From Oscillospiraceae bacterium (GTDB lineage Bacteria > Bacillota > Clostridia > Oscillospirales > Ruminococcaceae), in assembly GCA_900768245.1 (NCBI GenBank), contig CAAGCE010000185.1, positions 1-58,258 on the forward strand: DNA of 58,258 nucleotides. Direction: 5' to 3'. The notes beneath the pieces are model-generated. The model had not been told where the DNA came from. It did no database searches and was given only the letters and a program-made list of their open reading frames with translations. Positions 8,075-16,125 of this stretch are shown here, in pieces; position 1 is the first letter of the stretch, and each line of letters opens with the position of its first letter. A program made the translations under genes and the position numbers.

Positions 8075-8755
8075 TTATTTGTAGTAGTCCAGCTTCTTTT
8101 CCACGGCAGAGAAAACAGCTGTAAGCACAGCGTTCATTACGAAATAGAAAATGCCTGCGATAAAAAGCGGAGTAAGGTTGCTGTAAGTTACCATCATTTC
8201 CTTTGCCTTGCGGAATATTTCCGCATAGGCGATAACGGAAGCAAGGGAAGTATCCTTGACCAGTGTGATAACTTCATTTGCACTGGCAGGAACGATGCGC
8301 TTTATTACCTGCGGCAGAACAACACGGAAAAATGTCTGCATTTTTGTCATTCCGAGAGCTGCGGAGGCTTCATACTGTCCTTTGGGTATAGACTCAATGC
8401 CGCCTCTGAAGATCTCCGCAAAATAGGCTGCATAGTTAAGTGCAAAAGCGGTGATAAGAGCGGCGAACTGATAGTTATCGCTTCTTGTGTCGATAGCAGC
8501 GAGCCAGCCGTTTTTCTGCATCATCGGTATAGCGTAGTATATCGTGATTATCTGGAGCATAAGCGGAGTGCCGCGCATAACGAGTATATAAATGTTGATA
8601 AGCCACGAAACAGGCTTGAAAGGACACTTCTTTATAAGTGCGACCACCATACCCAGCGGTATCGAAAAAATCAGGGTAAAGAAAAATATTTTAAGCGTGG
8701 GGACAAGGTATTTCAGAATGACCCCGGTGCATTGCAAGATCTCATTCCAAGTCAA
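8075..8755 (-). CDS. Polar amino-acid ABC transporter permease
   Basis: Integral membrane permease of the His/Glu/Gln/Arg/opine family, 226 residues, with about five helices. The conserved coupling segment facing the ATPase is visible: GGIESIPKGQYEASAALGMT, then VVLPQVIKRIVPASANEVI. The predicted start is TTG at 8755-8753, preceded by AGGTGA at correct spacing; there is no ATG in a better place. A sigma-A promoter lies upstream at 8819-8847. It forms a two-gene operon with the ATPase. Confidence 0.92.
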   Translation of the reverse strand: MTWNEILQCTGVILKYLVPTLKIFFFTLIFSIPLGMVVALIKKCPFKPVSWLINIYILVMRGTPLMLQIITIYYAIPMMQKNGWLAAIDTRSDNYQFAALITAFALNYAAYFAEIFRGGIESIPKGQYEASAALGMTKMQTFFRVVLPQVIKRIVPASANEVITLVKDTSLASVIAYAEIFRKAKEMMVTYSNLTPLFIAGIFYFVMNAVLTAVFSAVEKKLDYYK

Positions 8756-8818
8756 AAAATCACCTCATAAAAATAAATAGTACGTTATCACATCATCACA
8801 ATAACATAATACCGTATT

Positions 8819-8847
8819 ATTATACAATATTTTTTTTCGGAATACAA
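8819..8847 (-). promoter_or_regulatory. Sigma-A promoter of the ABC transporter operon
   Basis: On the minus strand, TTGTAT (8847-8842), 17-base spacer, TATAAT (8824-8819). It is about 64 bases upstream of the permease start. Confidence 0.65.
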
Positions 8848-8907
8848 GTATAAAAAACTAACAATATTAAAATTCAGCTTTTATGAATACAGCATAGCGG
8901 TATTCAT

Positions 8908-9030
8908 ATTTTATTTTTTTAGGGGGGAAGCCAACTTTTGCTTCGTTCGCAGCTTATAATTCGCTGTACGTTAAATGGCAGTGGCTGTACATAAGGGCAT
9001 TGGGTCTGTAAAAAGCAATGCTCCGCCTGA
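8908..9030. repeat. Interspersed repeat, TTCGCTGTACG family, copy 1
   Basis: Shares an exact 25-base block (8952-8976, including ATTCGCTGTACGTTAAAT) and flanking partial matches, GCTTCrTTCGC before and GGGCATTG after, with 17748-17870. It opens with a T run and AGGGG, like other island ends. It lies in the 504-base divergent gap between the permease and the HD-GYP gene, which otherwise shows only promoters. Confidence 0.65.
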
Positions 9031-9089
9031 TTTACTGTAAATAATTGCAGATATTCATAGATTTTAGCGGAAAAATATATAGTATGACA

Positions 9090-9118
9090 TTGATTATCTG
9101 ACAAAATCTGCGTATAAT
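9090..9118 (+). promoter_or_regulatory. Sigma-A-like promoter upstream of the HD-GYP gene
   Basis: TTGATT (9090-9095), 17-base spacer, TATAAT (9113-9118), 142 bases before the ATG at 9260. Confidence 0.6.
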
Positions 9119-9259
9119 AGACAATAGGTTTAATTTGGTCAATTATGAATTTTTTCAAAATAATGGTTTGTTTTTCATAAGTGACTGCTTTATTATTTAC
9201 ATCATTGCAAGCATTGCCTAATGGTGCAGTTTTGAAAAAAACATTATTAGGAGGATATT

Positions 9260-10801
9260 ATGAATACAGAAAATGGTAAAAACAAGTCGGTTATTCTTAT
9301 AGTAGACGACTCGGAAATAAACAGGGAAATGCTGTCGGAGATACTCAAAGACGATTATGACATTCTCGAAGCACCCAACGGTGCAGAAGCTATTACTGTA
9401 ATTAAGGAACACGACCGTGAGATAGATCTGGTGCTTCTTGATATTGTTATGCCTGTAATGGACGGCTTTGAAGTGCTTGCACTGATGAATAAATATAAGT
9501 GGATAGACTATATCCCCGTAATTATGATCTCGGCAGAGGGGGATTCCTCTTACATAAAAAAAGCATACGATCTCGGTGTAACAGACTTTATCCGACGTCC
9601 GTATCAGAGCTATCCTATCCACCGCAGAATAGACAATACACTTATGCTTTACAGCAAGCAGAAACGTCTTTTAAGCATTGTTGAAGAGCAGGTCTATGCA
9701 AAGGAAAAGGACAATCGCATGATGATAAATATCCTTGGTCATATCGTTGAGTTCCGCAACGGTGAGAGCGGTATGCACGTTCATCATATCCAGACGCTCA
9801 CAAGGCTTCTTCTCCAGCATCTTGTCAAAAAGACAGATAAATATAATCTTACCGACAGCGATATTCTCCGGATAATAACCGCCTCCGCTCTTCACGATAT
9901 AGGCAAGATCTCCATTCCAGACAGTATCCTTAACAAGCCGGGCAGACTTACTCCGGAAGAATTTAATATAATGAAGAGCCATTCCGCTATCGGTGCGGAT
10001 ATGCTGAAGGAGCTGCCCGTATATCAGGAAAAGACCCTTGTCCATGTCGCATATCAGATATGCAGATGGCATCATGAGCGTTACGACGGAAAAGGCTATC
10101 CCGATGGCTTAAAGGGTGAGGAGATACCTATTTCGGCACAGGTAGTATCACTTGCCGACGTTTACGATGCTCTGACAAGCGAACGCTGCTATAAAAAAGC
10201 ATTTTCACACGAAAAAGCACTTGAAATGATAATGGACGGACAGTGCGGCACATTCAATCCGCTCCTTCTGGAGTGTCTTAATGAAATTGCAGACGGCATA
10301 GCAGACGCAGTGGACGCTGATTCAAAGGGCGAACCCGACAAGAACCTTATTATGAAGGTAACAGAGGAGCTTATTGAGGATAAAATATCCGATCCATCGC
10401 TCTGTCGTTCACAGCTCCTTGAAGCCGAGCATGAAAAAAGAGTGTTCTTTACATCTGAAATAAATGAAATACAGTTTGAATATGATGCTGTGATCGATAC
10501 TGTAAAGCTTTCAAACTACGGTGCGGAGCTGCTGGGTGTTGATAAGAGCCTTGCTCATCCGCAGAAATCGGATGTCAACGCATTTCTGGGTGAAGAGAAT
10601 GAAGCAAAGCTTGAAAAGCTCCTTCTTGATACCACTCCGGAAAATCCCGACATAATTCCTATGGTCATACAGCTTATGCATAACGGAGAACCCTGTACAT
10701 ATAAGGTAAAAGCAAGGTCTTTGTGGTCACACGATAACACACCGAAATGCACAGGCGTATTGGGACGTATAATAGCAATAAAAGACGATGAAGCAAAGTG
10801 A
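9260..10801 (+). CDS. Response regulator with HD-GYP phosphodiesterase domain
   Basis: 513 residues. Residues 10-125 are a CheY-like receiver with D16/D17 and phospho-acceptor D61. The usual conserved Lys before Pro is Arg here (R113-P114). Residues 160-345 are an HD-GYP domain with H212-D213 (HDIGK) and HHERYDGKGYPDGL at 271-284, all expected metal ligands visible. HD-GYP proteins of this type hydrolyse c-di-GMP. Residues about 400-510 look like a PAS-type sensory fold. The following gene is an Hpt protein, suggesting a phosphorelay. The ATG is preceded by TTAGGAGGATATT. Confidence 0.92.
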   Translation: MNTENGKNKSVILIVDDSEINREMLSEILKDDYDILEAPNGAEAITVIKEHDREIDLVLLDIVMPVMDGFEVLALMNKYKWIDYIPVIMISAEGDSSYIKKAYDLGVTDFIRRPYQSYPIHRRIDNTLMLYSKQKRLLSIVEEQVYAKEKDNRMMINILGHIVEFRNGESGMHVHHIQTLTRLLLQHLVKKTDKYNLTDSDILRIITASALHDIGKISIPDSILNKPGRLTPEEFNIMKSHSAIGADMLKELPVYQEKTLVHVAYQICRWHHERYDGKGYPDGLKGEEIPISAQVVSLADVYDALTSERCYKKAFSHEKALEMIMDGQCGTFNPLLLECLNEIADGIADAVDADSKGEPDKNLIMKVTEELIEDKISDPSLCRSQLLEAEHEKRVFFTSEINEIQFEYDAVIDTVKLSNYGAELLGVDKSLAHPQKSDVNAFLGEENEAKLEKLLLDTTPENPDIIPMVIQLMHNGEPCTYKVKARSLWSHDNTPKCTGVLGRIIAIKDDEAK

Positions 10802-10821
10802 TTTTTTAGGGAGAGAATACT

Positions 10822-11169
10822 ATGACCATTTCAGAATGTTATAAGAATTTCGGCGGAAATTATGAAAGTGTGCTTGGCAGGCTCGGCAGCGAGGCACTTA
10901 TAAAAAAGTTCCTTGTAAAATTTTTGGACGATGCAAGCTTTAAAAATATATTTTCAAAGCTTGAAAGCGGAAATAACGAAGAAGCCTTCCGTGCGGCACA
11001 TACATTAAAGGGTGTCTGCCAGAATCTCGGACTTGACAGACTATATGGATCAAGCTGCACTGTAACGGACGCACTCAGAAACGGAAAAAACGACGTTACG
11101 GAAGCAATGCTCGATACATTGAAAAAGGACTATGAAATAACAACAGAAGCAATCAAAAATCTTGACTGA
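10822..11169 (+). CDS. Hpt domain phosphotransfer protein
   Basis: A 115-residue single-domain histidine phosphotransfer protein. The motif AAHTLKGVCQNLGL places the phosphorylated His at residue 60, followed by the usual helix with Leu and Gly. It lies 20 bases after the HD-GYP regulator, is presumably co-transcribed, and likely passes phosphate to or from its receiver. No hybrid kinase is encoded nearby. A strong terminator follows. Confidence 0.9.
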   Translation: MTISECYKNFGGNYESVLGRLGSEALIKKFLVKFLDDASFKNIFSKLESGNNEEAFRAAHTLKGVCQNLGLDRLYGSSCTVTDALRNGKNDVTEAMLDTLKKDYEITTEAIKNLD

Positions 11170-11176
11170 TATAAAA

Positions 11177-11218
11177 AATCCGGACCCTGAACATATATTG
11201 GGGTCCGGATTTTTTTTT
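11177..11218 (+). terminator. Intrinsic terminator after the Hpt gene
   Basis: AATCCGGACCC pairs with GGGTCCGGATT and is followed by TTTTTTTT. Confidence 0.93.
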
Positions 11219-11370
11219 ATTTGGACGCGCCCAAATAAGTGCGTATCGAAGGATAGTACCCGCGGCGCAGGCAAAGCAGGAAGATCTGTCCGATCTTACA
11301 TAGGTAACATACTGCCGCGGCTGCTATCTTTGGGTTTGCACTTTATTTGGGCGCGTCTAAATAAAAAAAA
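11216..11370. repeat. Small repeat island made of two facing right-end modules
   Basis: An inverted pair of the right-end module. TTATTTGGACGCGCCCAAAT (from 11217) is the inverse of the module ending GGGCGCGTCTAAATAAA (to about 11366), and CCGCGGC occurs on both sides. It abuts the Hpt terminator and lies just before the pnp promoter. This is the only island between tandem rather than convergent genes. Confidence 0.7.
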
Positions 11371-11382
11371 CTGCGCTTTTGT

Positions 11383-11410
11383 TTGACAATTGCACATAAT
11401 AATGTATAAT
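11383..11410 (+). promoter_or_regulatory. Sigma-A promoter of the pnp-coaBC operon
   Basis: TTGACA (11383-11388), 16-base spacer, TATAAT (11405-11410), 44 bases before the ATG at 11455. Confidence 0.8.
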
Positions 11411-11454
11411 TAAATTAAGGTCACCTCTAAATTGATTTACAAGGAGCGGTTTTT

Positions 11455-12285
11455 ATGAGCAAACGTTACGAAAGACTTGAAAAATGCTATAAATGCTTTA
11501 AGGAAAAAATAGATTTTATCCCCGATGTTGCGCTGGTTCTCGGTTCGGGATTGGGTGATTATGCTGACGGTATAAAGCAGGAAGCTGTTCTTGATTATAA
11601 GGATATTGAGGGTTTCCCCGTTTCAACTGTTGCAGGTCACAAGGGCAGATTTGTTTTCGGTTATGTTGGCGATGTCAAGGTCGTTGTTATGCAGGGCCGT
11701 GTTCATTATTATGAGGGCTATTCTATGGAGGACGTTGTTCTTCCTGTACGTCTTATGAAGCTTATGGGCGCAAAGGTACTGTTCCTTACGAATGCTGCAG
11801 GCGGTGTCAATTACGACTACCATGCAGGTGATTTTATGCTTATTTCCGACCAGATATGTATGGCTCCTTCGCCGCTTATTGGTGAAAATGCTGATGAGAT
11901 CGGCCCCCGTTTCCCTGATATGAGCAATATTTATGACAGAGATCTCCGTGAGGTCGTAAGAAACGCTGCCAAGGATCTGGGCATACCTCTTCAGGAGGGC
12001 GTTTATATCCAGCTTACAGGCCCAAACTATGAATCACCTGCCGAAATAAGAATGGTGAGAACTCTCGGTGCGGACGCTGTCGGTATGTCTACTGCCTGTG
12101 AAGCTATTGCGGCTAATCACTGCGGACTTAAAACCGTTGGCATCTCCTGCATTTCAAACCTTGCCTGCGGTATTACGGACAAGCCTCTTACTCATAAAGA
12201 GGTTCAGGAAACTGCTGACAGAGTTGCTCCGCTTTTCAAGAAGCTTATTACAGAGTCTGTTATAAGACTCGGTTCAGAGGTATGA
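11455..12285 (+). CDS. punA: Purine-nucleoside phosphorylase
   Basis: Phosphorolysis of inosine and guanosine to base and ribose-1-phosphate. The 276-residue length and motifs are those of the trimeric PNP-I family: LVLGSGLGDYAD at 27-38, GHKGRFVFG, MQGRVHYYEGYSM (phosphate and purine site), FLTNAAGGV, LTGPNYESPAEIRM and GMSTACEAIAA with the conserved Asn later in SCISNLACGI. The ATG follows AAGGAGCGG. It is co-transcribed with coaBC, whose start is 4 bases beyond its stop; the two functions are not directly linked. Confidence 0.95.
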   Translation: MSKRYERLEKCYKCFKEKIDFIPDVALVLGSGLGDYADGIKQEAVLDYKDIEGFPVSTVAGHKGRFVFGYVGDVKVVVMQGRVHYYEGYSMEDVVLPVRLMKLMGAKVLFLTNAAGGVNYDYHAGDFMLISDQICMAPSPLIGENADEIGPRFPDMSNIYDRDLREVVRNAAKDLGIPLQEGVYIQLTGPNYESPAEIRMVRTLGADAVGMSTACEAIAANHCGLKTVGISCISNLACGITDKPLTHKEVQETADRVAPLFKKLITESVIRLGSEV

Positions 12286-12289
12286 TGCT

Positions 12290-13489
12290 ATGCTTAAAGG
12301 AAAAACCGTTCTTCTTTGTGTGACCGGCAGCATTGCCGCATATAAGACAGCAAATCTTGCAAGAATGCTTATGAAGCTGCATTGCGAGGTAAATGTGCTT
12401 ATGACGCAGAATGCCACAAATTTTATCCACCCTCTTACATTTGAGACACTTACACAGAAAAAGTGCCTTATCGATACCTTTGACCGTAATTTTGAATACA
12501 GCGTCGAGCACGTTGCACTTGCAAAAAAAGCCGATGTCGTTATGATCGCTCCCGCAAGCGCAAATGTTATCGGAAAAATAGCAAACGGTATCGCCGATGA
12601 TATGCTTACGACCACTGTTATGGCGTGTCCCTGCAAAAAGATCGTTTCTCCTGCAATGAACCACAATATGTTCCATAACCCTATCGTTCAGGACAACATT
12701 GAAAAGCTTAAACGCTTCGGCTATGAAATAGTTGAGCCTGCACACGGTATGCTTGCAAACGGTGACGACGGCGACGGACGTATGCCCGATGAAAAGGTGC
12801 TTCTTGAATATATACTCCGAGAGATAGCTTTTCCGAAAGACCTTGCAGGCAAAAAGGTGCTCGTTACGGCAGGTGCTACCCGTGAGGCTATCGACCCTGT
12901 GCGCTATATCACAAATCACTCTACGGGAAAAATGGGTTTTGCCCTTGCCAAGGCTGCGATGCTCCGTGGTGCTGAGGTCACTCTCATCTGCGGAAAAACA
13001 GAAGCCGAGCCGCCTATGTTCGTAAAAAAGGCGGACGTTTTCAGCGCAGAGGATATGTTCAATGCTGTGACTGCCGTATCCGATGAGCAGGATATTATTA
13101 TAAAGGCTGCCGCTGTTGCCGATTACCGTCCTGCTGCCGCTGCAAGTGAAAAGATGAAAAAATCCGACGGTGAGCTTGAAATAAAGCTTGAACGCACAAA
13201 GGATATTCTTGCATATCTCGGCGAACACAAGCGCAAAGGTCAGATATTATGCGGCTTTGCTATGGAAACACAGAATCTTATTGAAAATGCCTCCGAAAAA
13301 CTGAAAAGAAAAAATCTCGACCTTATTGCCGCAAACAGTATCCGTGAAGAAGGCGCAGGCTTCGGCGGTGATACCAACCGTGTTACGCTCATTTCCGCAA
13401 ACGAAACTATTCCTCTTGAAAAAATGTCGAAATTCGATACAGCCAATGCGATAATTAATAAAATAATGGAAATAAACGGTTTATATTAA
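12290..13489 (+). CDS. coaBC: Bifunctional phosphopantothenoylcysteine decarboxylase / phosphopantothenate-cysteine ligase CoaBC
   Basis: Two consecutive steps of coenzyme A synthesis. Residues 1-175 form the FMN-dependent decarboxylase (CoaC), with LCVTGSIAAYKTA, the catalytic-His region and the substrate clamp PAMNHNMFHNP. Residues 185-399 form the CTP-dependent ligase (CoaB), with VTAGATREAIDPVRYITNHS, TGKMGFALA and the KAAAVADYRP lysine motif. The 399-residue length is normal. The ATG lies 4 bases after the pnp stop. Confidence 0.96.
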   Translation: MLKGKTVLLCVTGSIAAYKTANLARMLMKLHCEVNVLMTQNATNFIHPLTFETLTQKKCLIDTFDRNFEYSVEHVALAKKADVVMIAPASANVIGKIANGIADDMLTTTVMACPCKKIVSPAMNHNMFHNPIVQDNIEKLKRFGYEIVEPAHGMLANGDDGDGRMPDEKVLLEYILREIAFPKDLAGKKVLVTAGATREAIDPVRYITNHSTGKMGFALAKAAMLRGAEVTLICGKTEAEPPMFVKKADVFSAEDMFNAVTAVSDEQDIIIKAAAVADYRPAAAASEKMKKSDGELEIKLERTKDILAYLGEHKRKGQILCGFAMETQNLIENASEKLKRKNLDLIAANSIREEGAGFGGDTNRVTLISANETIPLEKMSKFDTANAIINKIMEINGLY

Positions 13490-13933
13490 TATGAATAGAA
13501 TAAAAATCGGCTGTTCATTATTAAAACATTCAAAATCAATTGTTCTTTGGCTTGTAAACTAATGGATAAAAATGCTTTGATATAGCAAAATATATAAAAA
13601 AAGACATATTTAATCTTAGATGACAAATGTAAAAATGAATATTCTTTAGGCTTTTTTTAATGATTAAAAGTTTATTTTGTTAAATTTACAAATTGTACAC
13701 AATTTGGATTTATAAAATTCACAGAATGAGTAACAGCTTTTGGTATAATGAGGATAGGATGCGGTCTATATTTATAAAATAAAGTATGTTTATGTCGTTT
13801 TGGAAGGTGTATATTTCGATGTATAGCCTGCCAAAGGTATAGCAGCTTCAAATTTAGCGGAACTTACAGATCGCCCGTTTTATTAATTATGACATTTCTT
13901 ATGGAAATTTAAATCTGACAGGAGGATAAATTT
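13490..13933 (+). promoter_or_regulatory. AT-rich 444-base gap with a palindrome and a -10 box
   Basis: No ORF is supported. A perfect inverted repeat AAATTGT(13690-13696)-AC-ACAATTT(13699-13705) lies about 40 bases upstream of a TATAAT (13744-13749) that has no clear -35. This is a plausible operator and promoter for the following two-component genes. The remaining ~180-base leader shows nothing I recognise. Confidence 0.4.
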
Positions 13934-14635
13934 ATGTCACTTGGTAAAGTTCTGGTCGTTGATGACGACAATAACATCTGCGAACTCCTTAAACTCTATC
14001 TCGAAAAAGAAGGCTACGGAGTTATTATTTCTCATGACGGTGACGAGGCTATCATTAAATTCAATGCATTGAAGCCTGATGTTGTTCTGCTTGATATTAT
14101 GCTTCCTGAGCTTGACGGCTGGCAGGTATGCCGTGAGATCAGAAAGAAATCCAATGTTCCGATCATTATGATCACTGCCAAGAGCGAAACATTTGATAAG
14201 GTCCTCGGTCTTGAGCTCGGTGCCGATGACTATATCGTCAAGCCTTTCGATACTAAGGAAGTTATTGCAAGGATCAAGGCTATTTCCCGCCGTATCGGTC
14301 AGTCAGGCACTGAAACAGAGGTCAAGGAAGTCCGTTATGACAAGCTCGTTGTAAATATGACACGCTATGAGCTCCGTGTTGACGGCAAGGTTCAGGATAC
14401 TCCTCCTAAGGAGCTTGAACTCCTTTTCTACCTCGCTTCAAATCCGAACCGTGTTTATACCCGTGACCAGCTTCTCGATGAAGTATGGGGCTTTGAATAC
14501 TACGGCGACTCCAGAACTATCGACGTTCACATCAAGCGTCTGCGTGAAAAGCTTGAAGGTGTTTCGGATAAGTGGGCTCTTAAAACAGTATGGGGCGTAG
14601 GATACAAGTTCGAAGCCGAAGAGGAAAATGCGTAA
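13934..14635 (+). CDS. OmpR/PhoB-family response regulator
   Basis: 233 residues. Receiver domain residues 5-120 have D11/D12, phospho-acceptor D54 in LLDIMLPELDGW, Thr in MITAK and Lys in VKPF. The C-terminal winged-helix DNA-binding domain (about 135-230) shows LTPKELELL-like PPKELELLFYLA, YTRDQLLDEVWG and RTIDVHIKRLREKL. It overlaps the histidine kinase gene by 8 bases. The start follows ACAGGAGGATAAATTT. Target genes are unknown; the adjacent htrA suggests an envelope-stress role. Confidence 0.93.
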   Translation: MSLGKVLVVDDDNNICELLKLYLEKEGYGVIISHDGDEAIIKFNALKPDVVLLDIMLPELDGWQVCREIRKKSNVPIIMITAKSETFDKVLGLELGADDYIVKPFDTKEVIARIKAISRRIGQSGTETEVKEVRYDKLVVNMTRYELRVDGKVQDTPPKELELLFYLASNPNRVYTRDQLLDEVWGFEYYGDSRTIDVHIKRLREKLEGVSDKWALKTVWGVGYKFEAEEENA

Positions 14636-16058
14636 AAGCGTATTCTCCGAGTATTTCTACCTGTGTGCAACTATAATTTCATCGGCAATAATCTGCATTG
14701 CGGTAGTTCTGCTTGTGGTTTCCTCTGAGTTCTATAAGAGCGAGAAAAGAAACTACATCATTCAGACAGCAAGCGAGGTCCTGGCTGCAACAGAGCTTAG
14801 TATTGCTTCAAAAGGCGATGTAGATACTGCTTTTTTAAAAAATGTCTATCTGAATATTTCCGATACGACAGAAATTGATTTTACATTGGTTGATTCCGAC
14901 GGCGTTGCTTTGGTTTGTTCCGAAGCACCGCCGTGTTCTCATACAGAAAGAAATATCGGGGAAAATACACTGAAAAAAATAACTGAGGAAGGTTTTTTTG
15001 AGGTAAGCAGCTTTGACCATTATTACGATGATGCGTTCTTTAACCTTGCCTACAAAATGAACGGCACCAACGGTGTTTATTACCTCATTGCAAAAATGTC
15101 CGTTGAATCCCTTACTCAGTACCTCAGCAAGCTTCTGGGCATATTGCTTATCGTTACGGTCATAATACTGATATTTGTATTTATAACCTTGTATGCGGCA
15201 ACAAAGCGGCTTATGGATCCTATCCATGAAATGACGCTTGCGGCGAAGCGTTTCGGCGAGGGCGACTTTTCAAAGGAGCTTTATATTCCCGGTCAGAATG
15301 AGCTTGGTTTTCTTGCCAATTCCCTTAATGAAATGGCAAAATCCCTTGCAGCGATCGAAGAGAACAGAAAAAGCTTTGTTTCCAATGTATCTCATGAGCT
15401 GAAAACACCTATGACTACCATAGGCGGTTTTGTTGACGGTATTCTGGACGGTACTATCCCACCCGAAAAGCATAAATACTACCTTAGAATAGTTTCTCAG
15501 GAAGTAGACCGACTTGCAAGATTAGTCCGCTCTATGCTGAATATATCAAAATATGAGGCAGGAGAACTTGACCTTTCAACAGAAAATTTTGACCTTATGC
15601 CTATCGTTGTAAGAACAGTTCTTCTTTTTGAAAAGCGTATCGACGAAAAGAAGGTCGAAATAAGGGGTATCGAGCACGGCAGATTTATGCTCAATGCCGA
15701 TCCCGATCTTACTCAGCAGGTCATCTACAACCTTGTTGAAAATGCAGTTAAATTCGTTAATAAAGGCGGCTATATCGCATTTGAATTTACGGAGAAGGGC
15801 AACGGTTACAGCTCCGTAAAAATACGCAACAGCGGCGAAGGCTTGAAGAGCCACGAAATGGAGCACGTTTTTGACCGTTTCTATAAGGCTGATGCGTCGA
15901 GAGGTATTGATAAAACAGGCGTTGGTCTTGGACTTAATATCGTCCGTTCTATCATAAAGCTTCACGACGGCGAAATTTTCGTCCGCAGCGAGTCAAATGA
16001 ATATGTCGAATTTGAATTTACAATGAAAACAGGAGTAAGAGAAGCTCCGAAAACATAA
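14628..16058 (+). CDS. Membrane sensor histidine kinase
   Basis: 476 residues. TM1 at about 10-32, an extracellular sensor of about 130 residues, TM2 at about 168-192, HAMP (194-246), then the HisKA domain with phospho-His H256 in SNVSHELKTPM. The HATPase_c domain follows, with the N-box NLVENAVKF and G-boxes DKTGVGLGLNIV. No PAS domain is visible, unlike WalK. It is the cognate partner of the upstream regulator by overlap. A terminator follows at 16081. Confidence 0.93.
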   Translation: MRKSVFSEYFYLCATIISSAIICIAVVLLVVSSEFYKSEKRNYIIQTASEVLAATELSIASKGDVDTAFLKNVYLNISDTTEIDFTLVDSDGVALVCSEAPPCSHTERNIGENTLKKITEEGFFEVSSFDHYYDDAFFNLAYKMNGTNGVYYLIAKMSVESLTQYLSKLLGILLIVTVIILIFVFITLYAATKRLMDPIHEMTLAAKRFGEGDFSKELYIPGQNELGFLANSLNEMAKSLAAIEENRKSFVSNVSHELKTPMTTIGGFVDGILDGTIPPEKHKYYLRIVSQEVDRLARLVRSMLNISKYEAGELDLSTENFDLMPIVVRTVLLFEKRIDEKKVEIRGIEHGRFMLNADPDLTQQVIYNLVENAVKFVNKGGYIAFEFTEKGNGYSSVKIRNSGEGLKSHEMEHVFDRFYKADASRGIDKTGVGLGLNIVRSIIKLHDGEIFVRSESNEYVEFEFTMKTGVREAPKT

Positions 16059-16080
16059 TAATAAGTGTGTAAGCACTGCA

Positions 16081-16112
16081 AGCACTGCGACGGTGTCTGC
16101 GGTGCTTTTTTA
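16081..16112 (+). terminator. Terminator between the two-component operon and htrA
   Basis: AGCACTGC pairs with GCGGTGCT (one mismatch) and is followed by TTTTTT. It ends just before the htrA ribosome binding site, so some read-through into htrA is likely unless htrA has an unseen promoter. Confidence 0.65.
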
Positions 16113-16125
16113 TAGGAGGTATCAG

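Noticed and set aside
12260..13228. 322-residue open frame antisense to coaBC
   Set aside because: Exact shadow of a confidently assigned CoaBC reading, Cys/His-rich without any domain, and with no ribosome binding site.
13934..16058. WalRK assignment for the two-component system
   Set aside because: The kinase has no PAS domain, and walHI genes are missing, so only the families can be named.
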